Source: Cupriavidus pauculus (GTDB lineage: Bacteria > Pseudomonadota > Gammaproteobacteria > Burkholderiales > Burkholderiaceae). Taken from it: a stretch of DNA of 64,000 bases. The notes beneath the pieces are model-generated. The model saw nothing but the letters and a program-made list of their open reading frames with translations, ran no database searches and was not told the origin of the DNA. How positions within the stretch are numbered: position 1 is the first letter of the stretch; every line of letters begins with the position of its first letter. Of the stretch, positions 8,743 through 16,831 are shown piece by piece. The position numbers and the translations under genes are program-made. Where the stretch lies: the NCBI RefSeq assembly GCF_002858765.1, contig NZ_PJRP01000014.1, positions 62,001-126,000 on the forward strand, read 5' to 3'.

Positions 8743-9927
8743 TTAAGCTGCAGCCGCGCGCCAGCCGCTGTTCCACACGCCGGCGTCGCTGGTACGCAGA
8801 ATCCGGGACTTCCACTGGCATTCGAGCCATTCAAGCTCGGGGTGCGAGTCCGCCACGATGCCGCCTCCCACGCCATAGACGCCCAGGCCACTGTCCTCGA
8901 CGACAAGGGTGCGGATCGCGACATTCAGCGAGAAATCCCCGTTGGGCGCCATCCATCCGATGGAGCCACAGTAGAGTCCTCGGTTCCATGTCTCCAGGGC
9001 CCGGATATAGCGCATGGCCGCAATTTTTGGCGCGCCGGTCACGGACCCACACGGAAACAGGGCGCGCAGGATTTCGAGCAACGTCGCCTGTCCCACGTCG
9101 GCATGAATCGTGGAGGTCATCGTCCAGACCGACGGATAGCGCTCCAGCTCGAATAGATCGCTGACCGACACCGATCCCACACGAGCGATCCTGCCCATGT
9201 CATTGCGCATGAGGTCCACGATCATGGCGTTCTCTGCGCGGTCCTTCACACTGGTACGCAGCATTCTCCCGGCCTGCTCGTCCCGGACCGGGTCGGCGTG
9301 CCGGGGCGCCGTGCCCTTCATCGGACGACTGATCAGACGCCCCCCTTCCCGGCGCAGGAAAAGCTCCGGGGAGAACGAGAGGACATGCCGGCCCTCGTCG
9401 CAGATGTACGCCGCATGCGCCGCGGGGTGACGATCGATCAGTTCCCGATAGAGCGCAGCGGGACATCCGGTGATGGCAACATCCATCGGAAACGTAAAGT
9501 TGACCTGGTACACATCGCCCGCTTCGATCCACTCCCTGATGCGGGCAAGGCTCTGTTTATAGCGCTCCAGATGCATACGGGGGCGCGCCGACAGGATTTC
9601 GGCAAAGCCGTGAAATGCGGGCGGCCGCCATAGAGCCTCCGTTTGCGCACGATCGAAAACCAGCGCGACGAGCCGCGGCGCCCCACCATATCGGGGAAAC
9701 GCCGGCCCGGCAGGCTGTAAGAACGATGGTTCCAGCCACTCGCCCAGCGAGTAGGACAGAAGGAGCGCTGTCCAGTAGCCCTGGCGACGGCTCGTCTCGA
9801 TCGCATCCATCGCCCGGGGCAGATCCGCAGGCGTGCGCACAACGATGCGCTGACGCAGTCCGTACAGTGCGAGCGCTTCCCCGTCGATCGCATTCTCGAA
9901 CCGGCACGTACTCATGGATGGGTTCAT
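8743..9927 (-). CDS. pabB: PabB-like aminodeoxychorismate synthase component I
   Basis: A 394-residue chorismate-binding enzyme. Aminodeoxychorismate synthase component I aminates chorismate to 4-amino-4-deoxychorismate, the precursor of p-aminobenzoate. Seen: SPELFLRREGG, the ISRPMKGTAPR segment with the Lys that marks PabB rather than TrpE, DRAENAMIVDLMRNDMGRI, FPCGSVTGAPKIAAMRYI and GIVADSHPELEWLECQWKSR. All catalytic blocks look intact; there is no fused PabA or PabC domain, so a glutaminase partner must come from elsewhere. Its ATG overlaps the stop of the DUF2285 gene as ATGA, which implies translational coupling. A housekeeping pabB on a replicon in a quorum-sensing locus is odd; a specialised product or an accessory folate role are both possible. 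Confidence 0.88.
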   Translation of the reverse strand: MNPSMSTCRFENAIDGEALALYGLRQRIVVRTPADLPRAMDAIETSRRQGYWTALLLSYSLGEWLEPSFLQPAGPAFPRYGGAPRLVALVFDRAQTEALWRPPAFHGFAEILSARPRMHLERYKQSLARIREWIEAGDVYQVNFTFPMDVAITGCPAALYRELIDRHPAAHAAYICDEGRHVLSFSPELFLRREGGRLISRPMKGTAPRHADPVRDEQAGRMLRTSVKDRAENAMIVDLMRNDMGRIARVGSVSVSDLFELERYPSVWTMTSTIHADVGQATLLEILRALFPCGSVTGAPKIAAMRYIRALETWNRGLYCGSIGWMAPNGDFSLNVAIRTLVVEDSGLGVYGVGGGIVADSHPELEWLECQWKSRILRTSDAGVWNSGWRAAAA

Positions 9928-10793
9928 GCCGCTTTGCCGACGGCGGCGGGCGCGGTCGCCCCGAGGCGCACCGAGACACCGGGTTCGGCCAGCTCCAGCT
10001 GTGCAAGCTCACGGTATCCGCCGCTCATCAGCCATTCGCCGCGCCTGACCAGACGACGCATGCGCGAACGCAGCGCACAATCGGCATGCCATTGCCGTGC
10101 GACAGCGGTACTGCCCTGCATGGCTTCGGCGATATCCCGACTGGAGGCACCGGCCAGCGCTCCGTCGAGCGCCTGAAGCGTGCGCATGTGAACGAGCATG
10201 GCACGGGCGGGGCGCGCGTGTACGACTGCGGCCTGACTGAGCACGGCCCGGCCCGCGACACACCGCGCGGCCCACCCGGCAGCGCATAACGATGTCGCCA
10301 TCTTCACGCCGCAACAGCACGCCCTGGCATGGCGACCCTGACGACAACCCGGGCAGGGCCGACACTTACTGGCCAGCACGTACGGCATGCCAGGTCTCAA
10401 CGCGCGTCCAAGGACCACCCGCATCTGGCCAAGCGGCAAGCGCACCTGCAACAGCAGACGACGACCATCGTGAACGAGGTGCTTTTCGCCGGGCAGCCGC
10501 CAGAAGTCGAAAGCGCACGCGTCCGGCGCCGGGTCCTCGTCGGGGTAGACGTGCAGGACGCTCTCGTGGTCGGGAAACCATCCGGGGATGGCGTCCCGGG
10601 CATCCCGGTGCGGATCTTCGAGCATCCGTACGCCCCAGCGGTGTATCGCCCCGCTACCCTCGTGGCGATACCACCAGTCACAGCGGTACTCGGGATGACG
10701 CCGCATATATTCCCACGCGAGCGCAGGCGGATCGAGGTGCAGCACATAAAGATAGGCGGCCGTGGGAACCTGCAGTGACTGTCTGGTTATCAT
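9924..10793 (-). CDS. DUF6499 + DUF2285 protein, FseA-like ICE/plasmid regulator
   Basis: A 289-residue protein. The N-terminal part (LDPPALAWEYMRRHPEYRCD then WWYRHEG) matches the DUF6499 'transcriptional regulator-like' domain, and the C-terminal part (LQALDGALAGASSRDIAEAM, RMRRLVRRGEWLMSGGYREL) matches DUF2285. In ICEMlSymR7A these two domains are made as one protein, FseA, by programmed frameshift from two genes, and FseA activates the excisionase gene under quorum-sensing control. Here they form one continuous frame. A Cys cluster (CRPCPGCRQGRHARACCC, about residues 144-161) looks like a metal site and I do not know it from FseA. It is the first gene of a coupled pair with pabB, and lies between the luxI and luxR genes. 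The role as transfer activator is an inference. Confidence 0.72.
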   Translation of the reverse strand: MITRQSLQVPTAAYLYVLHLDPPALAWEYMRRHPEYRCDWWYRHEGSGAIHRWGVRMLEDPHRDARDAIPGWFPDHESVLHVYPDEDPAPDACAFDFWRLPGEKHLVHDGRRLLLQVRLPLGQMRVVLGRALRPGMPYVLASKCRPCPGCRQGRHARACCCGVKMATSLCAAGWAARCVAGRAVLSQAAVVHARPARAMLVHMRTLQALDGALAGASSRDIAEAMQGSTAVARQWHADCALRSRMRRLVRRGEWLMSGGYRELAQLELAEPGVSVRLGATAPAAVGKAA

Positions 10794-11125
10794 AAAACTT
10801 GAGCCTCCGTGTGAGAACTGCCGCTCGCTTGTGGACCAGCCATGCTGGCGGCGCCCACCATTCGTTGATCGCCTGTGCGCGGGGCCGTTGTGGACGGTAA
10901 GGGCGGACCGTAAGGCGGACTCAGCGCCCGCGCTTAAGGTCGGCGCTTAAGGTCGGCGCTTGAGGCCGTCACTTAGAGCCAGGGCTGCATGACCAGTCGG
11001 TCATCGTGTAAAAGCTGGAAGGCGTGTGCGGCGCAGGAGACGAGATACGCCGACAGCGTGGGCGCGGAGCGGCTGCCCCCCGCAGCGCAACGCCTGCACC
11101 CAAGCCTGGCGCCTTCCAGAGAAAA
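10794..11125. other. Intergenic stretch upstream of the DUF2285 gene
   Basis: No gene seen. It contains imperfect short direct repeats near 10933-10975 (GCTTAAGGTCGGCGCTTAAGG and variants) and should carry the promoter of the DUF2285-pabB pair. I could not identify a lux box with confidence. Confidence 0.35.
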
Positions 11126-11359
11126 CTACGGCTTGCGTCCGTCGCCGGGCGCGGACCCAAAGGTGATCACCGGGTAGCAAAGCCTTGAGCGGATCGTGCG
11201 ACCTTCATCGAGGCAGGGCCGGGTGACCGGCACGATCCCCTGCGCCTCTTCAGTTTGCCAGGCGATATCCGCACCGGGATGCGTGGCAGGCGCGACGGCG
11301 TCCGAAGACCCGCAGGTCATCGCCAGGCTTGCCAGCATCGGCAGCACAATGTTCTGCAT
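11126..11359 (-). CDS. Small putative lipoprotein
   Basis: A 77-residue protein with a good Shine-Dalgarno (AAGGAG eight bases before ATG). It starts MQNIVLPMLASLAMTCGSSD, which fits a short hydrophobic signal ending in a possible lipobox (AMTC), so a lipid-anchored periplasmic or outer-membrane protein is likely. The mature part is short, Pro- and Arg-rich, with two further Cys (PCLDEG, RLCYPV). It lies 104 bp downstream of the luxI stop on the same strand and may be co-transcribed with it. Not recognised; in transfer loci small lipoproteins can act in entry exclusion, but nothing here proves that. Confidence 0.5.
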   Translation of the reverse strand: MQNIVLPMLASLAMTCGSSDAVAPATHPGADIAWQTEEAQGIVPVTRPCLDEGRTIRSRLCYPVITFGSAPGDGRKP

Positions 11360-11463
11360 ATGTCATCTCCTTCATATGATGAAAGGCGCTGTGCGCAAGC
11401 GAAGACCATTGGCAGACCCGGCCATCCCAAGTCACGCCGACCGTTCACCGCCGGGCACAGGGA

Positions 11464-12135
11464 TCAGCAGATTGCGCCGGGGATTGCACGGGGGACTGCA
11501 CCGGGATTGCACTGGGGATTCACCGGGAATGGCACGACCTCTATACGGCAGGCAAACAGATCACTGGTATCGCTAATGTCACTGATATCGCTTACGGCGC
11601 AGGTTGCGCGAGGCTTGGTGCCCGTCGCGCGGGGTGCCCGCCCGAGATGGACGACGCCCGCACGTCTGAGCAGCCGCTGCACGCTGACCGGCGACACCGC
11701 CACAAGCTCGCGCGCACCCAGTTCTGCCGCGCACATCAGAGTCGCGCGCAACAGTGCCGTGGCCGTACACGAAGAAAACTGCCCGTTTCGGATCGTCGCC
11801 GGTGCCTCAAGATCCACCACGGCAAACCGTGACAGTTCCCAGACGTCGGCAGACTCCGGCGCCGGCATGTCGTCCAGTAACGCAGGAAAGACTTCACGCA
11901 GCAGGTAGGGTCGCGTTGTCGGCAGCAGGCGTGCGGTGCCACGAATCGCACCGGTACGCTTGTTGAGTACGACGACGTAGACCGTGTCCTCGCGATCGAA
12001 CTGATCGACTTCACAGCCATCCGCACAAGAAAGCTGCCAGCCCAGACGGTGCACGAACACCTCGTGCCGGTAGCGGGCAAGCCGCGCCATCATCGCCGGC
12101 TGCAGGTAAGTGGAATTTCCCGAAACAATACGCAT
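11464..12135 (-). CDS. LuxI-type acyl-homoserine-lactone synthase
   Basis: Makes an N-acyl-homoserine lactone from S-adenosylmethionine and an acyl carrier protein-bound acyl chain. From the ATG at 12135 (GGGAG seven bases upstream) it is 223 residues. All invariant LuxI residues can be placed: R, F and W in RYRHEVFVHRLGWQL; the two Asp in DQFDREDTVY; R in GTARLLPT; F in VFP; E and R in WELSRFAV. The C-terminal ~35 residues after SDISDISDTSD are atypical and encoded by a repetitive sequence, so the end may be an extension into non-homologous DNA. It is the likely partner of the LuxR protein at 6842-7555, although the two genes are about 4 kb apart with other genes between. The acyl chain cannot be predicted from the sequence. 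Confidence 0.9.
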   Translation of the reverse strand: MRIVSGNSTYLQPAMMARLARYRHEVFVHRLGWQLSCADGCEVDQFDREDTVYVVVLNKRTGAIRGTARLLPTTRPYLLREVFPALLDDMPAPESADVWELSRFAVVDLEAPATIRNGQFSSCTATALLRATLMCAAELGARELVAVSPVSVQRLLRRAGVVHLGRAPRATGTKPRATCAVSDISDISDTSDLFACRIEVVPFPVNPQCNPGAVPRAIPGAIC

Positions 12136-12324
12136 GCTTTCTCCCAACGCCTTGCTGTGCCGGAATTAGATCCTCTATCCCGACCTGTGAGCAACCGTCA
12201 AAACTGAGAGGTACGCACGTATATCGAAGTGTTCGATCGACTCGCCGGGATGCCCGGCGCGAGGCAAACGGTATCGAATGGCGCCGCTATCGGGACCGCG
12301 GGCAACGGACTCTCCCGTGCGCAG

Positions 12325-13065
12325 TCATGGCAGAAATGCAGGCGACAGCAGACGCAGCCCGATCGTGATGAATCGCTCGCCTGTCCGGCGACCGAACACA
12401 TTTCCGTAGGTCGTATCAAGCTGCACCCGATCGCGCACGATCCAGAATCGCAGACCTGCCTGATAGGAAGGTCTTCCGTGGTGTTGGCCGAAAGTCTCCG
12501 CGACCAGAAACACGCGCGGATGCAGCTGCGTCTCCGTTCCTAAACCCCAGGTCATCCGCGTCAGATGGCGTTCCGTATCGCGGCTCGCACCGACATTCAA
12601 ATGCGTCACAAAGCGGTCGTCAGCGAAGGACAACGACAGTGGCACATTGACATAGAGATTGCCCAGAACCTTCCTTTGTTCTGCAGTCGGATGATGCACC
12701 GCGCCGATCGCGATCGCGGCGCCGTAGCGATTGGTTTCAAGGGGCTTCAGCAACGTTTTCGCCTGGAACTGCACGTTGGCGAGATCCGATGCACCGTTGA
12801 AACGCTGAAGGGAGCCACCCAGCGTGAGTTCCAGATTGCCGGTGGGATTGCACCCGGGCAGGGCCCAGAGTTCATTGCCTGTAGTCTGGAATTGCATCCA
12901 TGACTCCAGCTGGCAGGATTTGGCATCCACGATCCGGGCGTCGTCGGTGATCAGCGGGCGTGCAGCCATCGCCGATGGAACAGGGGCGGAGAGGCATGTG
13001 ATGGCTGTCAGGAACGAACGCACTGGCCGCGCGATGGAACGGCGTGGGAGGGATTTACGAATCAT
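12325..13065 (-). CDS. Putative outer-membrane beta-barrel protein
   Basis: A 246-residue protein from the ATG at 13065. A signal peptide is visible (basic RKSLPRRSIARPVRS, then FLTAITCLSAPVPSAMA). The mature region begins ARPLITDDARIVDAKSCQLE and then shows alternating polar/hydrophobic strands (NLELTLGGSLQRF, RYGAAIAIGAVHH, VFLVAETFGQ, YQAGLRFWIVRDRVQLD) typical of a small outer-membrane barrel. A Cys pair (KSCQLE, PGCNPT) could form a disulfide. No enzyme motif is seen and I do not know the function. It lies upstream of luxI on the same strand with ~190 bp between, so it may be transcribed separately. Confidence 0.6.
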   Translation of the reverse strand: MIRKSLPRRSIARPVRSFLTAITCLSAPVPSAMAARPLITDDARIVDAKSCQLESWMQFQTTGNELWALPGCNPTGNLELTLGGSLQRFNGASDLANVQFQAKTLLKPLETNRYGAAIAIGAVHHPTAEQRKVLGNLYVNVPLSLSFADDRFVTHLNVGASRDTERHLTRMTWGLGTETQLHPRVFLVAETFGQHHGRPSYQAGLRFWIVRDRVQLDTTYGNVFGRRTGERFITIGLRLLSPAFLP

Positions 13066-13211
13066 AGGGCGCTTCTGTTTGATGGCATGGGAGACACGGG
13101 CCACCCGCCGGGCGGCTGGGCGGGTTCCGGAACACTGCGATGCTCAGTGGATGTCATGGCGCACCGGGTGGCCGCCAGGAGGTCATCAGCACGTCGTCTG
13201 GAGGTCGCGGA

Positions 13212-13421
13212 CTACCAGTAGGTCCGGGACAAACGCACAGCTGCCTCGGCACTTTCGCGCGGCGAAAGCAGCTTGCAGTTGTTTTGTCCGGCGCACCGGA
13301 GATCGACGGCGGGCACTGCTGGTGCGCCGGGGTTGACCGACTCCGGATGGTGGACGCGATGCGAAAATTTCAACAGCACCGACACATGGTGCCGGAGTCG
13401 GGATACGAAGCGTGCACGCAT
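13212..13421 (-). CDS. Small hypothetical protein
   Basis: A 69-residue frame preceded by AAGGAG six bases before the ATG. The sequence has a basic N-terminus (MRARFVSRLRHHVSVLLKFS) and a C-terminal part with two Cys and a polar helix-like end (CAGQNNCKLLSPRESAEAAV). It does not resemble any family I recognise. The ribosome-binding site and balanced composition are the only support. It lies in an otherwise gene-poor stretch. Confidence 0.35.
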   Translation of the reverse strand: MRARFVSRLRHHVSVLLKFSHRVHHPESVNPGAPAVPAVDLRCAGQNNCKLLSPRESAEAAVRLSRTYW

Positions 13422-14405
13422 GCTGCGCTCCTTGATGATGGCCGCGCGAAACGGCGAGGATCATGCAAGAGGCGGGCCGCGCATCCCGTTCTGCCGGAGA
13501 CGCGGCCACTGCCTCGCCAGGGCGACGAGGCAGCAGGTCGGCTGGCTACCTCGTCAGCAAATAGCGGGAAGATCGACTACAAGCGCTGTCCATAGAGCTT
13601 CTCCTGGGTATGGATACGGGTACGCGTACGGGTTCGCGTATGGGTAGGGGTGCGGATAAAAATGTAAGCGCGCGTGATACGGACCAGGAAGAGTGCGCAA
13701 TCGCGAAGCGTCGTACCTGTCGGGTGTGGTGCCTGCCCTAAACATGTTGATGATCGTGCGCGCCTGGACGCACTGACCGGTCGCGTCGTACGCTCTGCTG
13801 GGCGGCATTCAGCATCGAGGCGCCGGCACGGGCGCGTTCAGGACAGATGCGCATTCGGTTTATGCCTGAGCGAGCCAGGCTGCGCAACTAGCTGATCTGA
13901 CGGGTACAGATGTCCTGCCGACCAGATTGAAGTCATCAGCATCAGGTCAGAGCTCCCGGTCGGACAGTGCGAACGCCACTGTCACGGGCACATTATCCGC
14001 ACCGTTCTGCCAAGGTGAAAATCCATCTCGCGACGCGCAGGCGATATCCAATGACATGGCTCTCGTGCCAAGTGTCAGCAGCCAAAAAAAAATGGCATCC
14101 AGGTTCACCGGGCGCCAACGGGTAGGTCAAAGCAGGGGTCAATCTGCTTGATAGGAAGGGATTTTAGTCATCCGGCGGCAGGCAACAATCCCGCCTTCGT
14201 TGGGCTTAAGAATGGAACAAGTCCGCCGATGGTTGCCGTGGCGGGGTAACGGGACATCTGGTTGCGGTTCAGCCCGAACGTCCGGCTGCCCGCCGCCACC
14301 TTCCGGAAGTATCTCAGGCCAGGAACTACCCGATCTGGCTAAACTGGCTAAGTTGGCTGAAGGGGGCGTCGGCGGTTCCCTTTCAGGGGCCGGAGCCCCC
14401 TGCGC
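13422..14405. other. Gene-poor stretch
   Basis: No gene I can support. It contains the hexamer repeat at 13608-13655. Minus-strand reading through that repeat gives a Tyr/Pro-rich peptide (HPYPYANPYAYPYPYPG), but without a ribosome-binding site or family signal. Remaining frames are short and biased. Confidence 0.4.
13608..13655. repeat. Degenerate hexamer tandem repeat, eight units
   Basis: Eight consecutive 6-bp units of the form GTAYGG: GTATGG, ATACGG, GTACGC, GTACGG, GTTCGC, GTATGG, GTAGGG, GTGCGG. Together 48 bp. Such a simple repeat can slip during replication. Confidence 0.75.
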
Positions 14406-14912
14406 TTACAGCAGCCCGCGCTCGGCGAAAGATGTGGTCTTGCACCCGCCCACGATGATGTGATCAAGCACGCGGACGTCGACCAGCGTCAGCACTTCCT
14501 TGAGTCGCTGCGTGACGACCTGATCTGCATGGCTGGGGTCGTGTGCGCCACTCGGATGGTTATGCGCGAGAATAACGGCCGCCGCGTTGTGTTGCATTGC
14601 CGCTTTCAGGATCTCGCGGGGATGGACCGTTGCATTGTGGATCGTCCCGCGGAACATCTCGACATACTCGATCAGCCGATGCTGTGCGTCGAGGAAGATG
14701 ACGGCAAAGACCTCGTGCTCGAGGCCTGCAAGCTTGGTGCGCAGATAGTCTTTGACCTGTGTCGCCGTCACGAACACTTGTCCATGCGGGATCATTTCGT
14801 CAATCACCTGCCGGGCTGCGGCGAGGATCTGCTCAGGCGTTGCCGGTTGGTAGTTCCCATGTTCATCACGTGCCAGGAGCGTGGATGCGAACGGGGAAAA
14901 GTACTGGGACAT
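14406..14912 (-). CDS. radC: RadC-like JAB-domain protein
   Basis: A 168-residue protein of the RadC (MPN/JAB-like) family, common on plasmids and genomic islands. The metal-binding JAMM-type motif is visible as HNHPSGAHDPSHAD, after an upstream Glu in the LAGLEHEVFAVIFLD segment. The preceding RGTIHNATVHPREILK block is also typical. Full-length chromosomal RadC is ~220 residues with an N-terminal helix-hairpin-helix, absent here; plasmid versions are this length. A Shine-Dalgarno CGGAG lies seven bases before the ATG. The old link to DNA repair is doubtful for this family; its true role is unknown to me. Confidence 0.9.
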   Translation of the reverse strand: MSQYFSPFASTLLARDEHGNYQPATPEQILAAARQVIDEMIPHGQVFVTATQVKDYLRTKLAGLEHEVFAVIFLDAQHRLIEYVEMFRGTIHNATVHPREILKAAMQHNAAAVILAHNHPSGAHDPSHADQVVTQRLKEVLTLVDVRVLDHIIVGGCKTTSFAERGLL

Positions 14913-15214
14913 GAGGGTACTCCGGTTGCTCGGGCGGGATTGCCCGGAACCGACGCCTCATGGCGACAAGCACAGCCGTCAGGGGGAGTTATCCGGCCGC
15001 AGGACGCAAGCGCGATTGCACGATCGCGCGCAGCCCTTGACGGCGAGCACGCCATGGTAAGGTGGGACGAACAGCAAGCCCCCCTAACCACTCACCTTCG
15101 TCTCTTTTTCTCCGGCGAACCGACACCCAGCCCTCAGCTGCCCGGCACTCCATTCAGCACTCCATTCAGCACTCCATTCAGCACTCCATTCGGCACACTC
15201 TGGCTAAATGACAA
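14913..15214. other. Intergenic stretch between radC and repA
   Basis: No gene seen. It holds the radC promoter side and, near repA, a 12-bp tandem repeat (15145-15192). Confidence 0.4.
15145..15192. repeat. Four tandem 12-bp repeats downstream of repA
   Basis: Four copies of GCACTCCATTCA (the last ends in G), head to tail over 48 bp, just past the repA terminator. They do not share the iteron core TTCACCT, so a direct RepA-binding role is not evident. Confidence 0.8.
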
Positions 15215-15237
15215 AGGGACTGCCATTAGCAGTCCCT
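15215..15237 (-). terminator. Rho-independent terminator of repA
   Basis: AGGGACTGC (15215-15223) and GCAGTCCCT (15229-15237) form a 9-bp stem with a 5-base loop. On the minus strand the stem is followed by TTTGTCATTT. It lies 67 bp after the repA stop. Confidence 0.75.
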
Positions 15238-15304
15238 CTCCTCTCGGCAACTCAGCGTCTCAACGACCTCCCGGCTGGGCGGCCGGTTGCGCAGCGGTGG
15301 CGAT

Positions 15305-16693
15305 TCAGGCCGCCACTTGACCGGTCAGAACAAACGACAGCACATCGTCGGCAGTGGGCACGCCCCAGGTCTGGTCGGCAAGCCATTGGTAGAAGCGCGT
15401 CTGGGCGACCTTGGTCGGCCGCTTGTGGGTGACGAGTTTCTGGTCCGCGCTCGCACACTGTTCGTTGTATTGCTCGATCAGCGGCATCTGCTCTTCGGCT
15501 GCCAGGCCGACAAAATACCCCTGTGCGCTGGGCAGTCGCGCGGCGATGTAGCGCTCCATTGCTTCTTGCGCGGACTTCGCCGGCGGAGGCGGTGCGACGG
15601 CGGCCTCCCCGATCTCTGCCGCCCCCCTTCCCTTCCCCGTACTAGCCGTGCCGCCATCGGTACCACTATTGGTCCCACTGTTGGTGCCGCGCGCCACCAT
15701 GTCAGCCAACGTCTTTCGGAAGTGCGCGCTCACGTTATCGATCGCCGGGGCGTTGCTTGCAGATACACGTGCACGGACGTGTGCGATCGCTTCGGTCAGG
15801 ATCACAGGGGGTTGCGCTTCGATCAGCCTGCGGGCCTCGCTTGCCGGCAGGCCCAGCCCGACGATTGCCTGGATCAGGTCGTCGATGTCGGCCTCACCGT
15901 TACCGGCGGCGTCGTTGCCGGCGACATCGTCGCTGGCCGCATTTTTACGCATGATCCTGAACTGCAGCTCAGTGACCGAGCGACCCACCTTGTGCTCAAT
16001 AAGTTCCAGGTCGTGATCCGACACGTCGCAGATCTCCGCGATGCAGGGGTTGAGCACCGCGCGCTTGAAGATCTTGTATTCCTTGTACTTGGTCTCGCTC
16101 TCCTCGCGCCCGAGGATCAGATTGCGAAATACCGTCAGAGGAATGCGCGCCGTGATCCCTGCCCGTTCGTAGCGCACTGTGTTTTCCCAGAGCGCGAGCG
16201 AATGCGCCCGACGGAACAGCTTGGCGATCCGCATGTCGATCATCGCGTAGCGTTCAGGATTCAGGAGTTCTTCGCGGATCTGGGGGGCGAAGGAATACGA
16301 CAGGAGGGAGCCCGAGATCCGCGCCCCGGCCAGCAAGGTCGACCCCGTCCAGGTCGCTGTTCCGTCGCTGTTGAGCTGGTCCCAGTCTACGACCGTACGC
16401 ATCAGGGACTTGGCCGTCTCCTTGATATAGGTCGTGTCCTTGGTAGTGAGTGCAAGGTTTGCCATCATTTCAGGGATCGAGATCTGGAAGGTCTCGACCG
16501 TCCCGGCCTCCCCGAGGCGATGCTCGATCGCGTTCTTGATGAGCGCGTTGAACAGGCGTCTCTGCTGCAGCGTGAGCGACCCGCCTACCGGTGAAACGTG
16601 GATGGCCTGGACCGCCTTCTTGAAGGGCTCCGCCGCCTCGGGCTGCTGAAACAGGGTAATCTGGCTGCCCTTCGGTGCCTTCGCGCGTGCCAT
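15305..16693 (-). CDS. repA: Plasmid replication initiator, Rep_3 family
   Basis: The initiator that binds the adjacent iterons and recruits host replication proteins. From the ATG at 16693 it is 462 residues, longer than most Rep_3 proteins (250-350). The N-terminal two winged-helix domains are recognisable: LTLQQRRLFNALIKNAIEH, then IRLAKLF-like MIDMRIAKLFRRAHSLALWE, YERAGITARIPLTVFRNLIL and KEYKIFKRAVLNPCIAEI. The segment after ~residue 265 contains acidic and Thr/Ser/Gly low-complexity linkers (TNSGTNSGTDGGTAS), then a helical end of unknown role. It lies next to at least eleven iterons and has a palindromic iteron pair in its promoter, so autoregulation is expected. parAB run in the opposite direction on the other side of the origin. 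Confidence 0.9.
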   Translation of the reverse strand: MARAKAPKGSQITLFQQPEAAEPFKKAVQAIHVSPVGGSLTLQQRRLFNALIKNAIEHRLGEAGTVETFQISIPEMMANLALTTKDTTYIKETAKSLMRTVVDWDQLNSDGTATWTGSTLLAGARISGSLLSYSFAPQIREELLNPERYAMIDMRIAKLFRRAHSLALWENTVRYERAGITARIPLTVFRNLILGREESETKYKEYKIFKRAVLNPCIAEICDVSDHDLELIEHKVGRSVTELQFRIMRKNAASDDVAGNDAAGNGEADIDDLIQAIVGLGLPASEARRLIEAQPPVILTEAIAHVRARVSASNAPAIDNVSAHFRKTLADMVARGTNSGTNSGTDGGTASTGKGRGAAEIGEAAVAPPPPAKSAQEAMERYIAARLPSAQGYFVGLAAEEQMPLIEQYNEQCASADQKLVTHKRPTKVAQTRFYQWLADQTWGVPTADDVLSFVLTGQVAA

Positions 16694-16741
16694 CGGTTGT
16701 CCCTGCGATTTTTGGATGGGTGAAATGTTAGACGGGTCGCG

Positions 16742-16802
16742 TTCACCTATCAAGGTGAAGCGCATCCCATCCCACTTGCCAGGTGAAACCTGCCGGAGAG
16801 GG
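16742..16802. promoter_or_regulatory. repA operator/promoter with inverted iteron cores
   Basis: TTCACCT (16742-16748) and AGGTGAA (16753-16759) form a perfect palindrome 48 bp upstream of the repA start, and a second palindrome CAGGTGAAACCTG lies at 16790-16802. Rep_3 initiators typically bind such inverted half-sites as dimers and repress their own gene while monomers bind the direct iterons. The operator role is inferred from this pattern. Confidence 0.7.
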
Positions 16803-16831
16803 TTGCAACATGCCCCAACTCAACCCCTACG

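Noticed and set aside
13554..13808. Tyr/Pro-rich minus-strand frame through the hexamer repeat
   Set aside because: No ribosome-binding site or family signal; composition is explained by the repeat.
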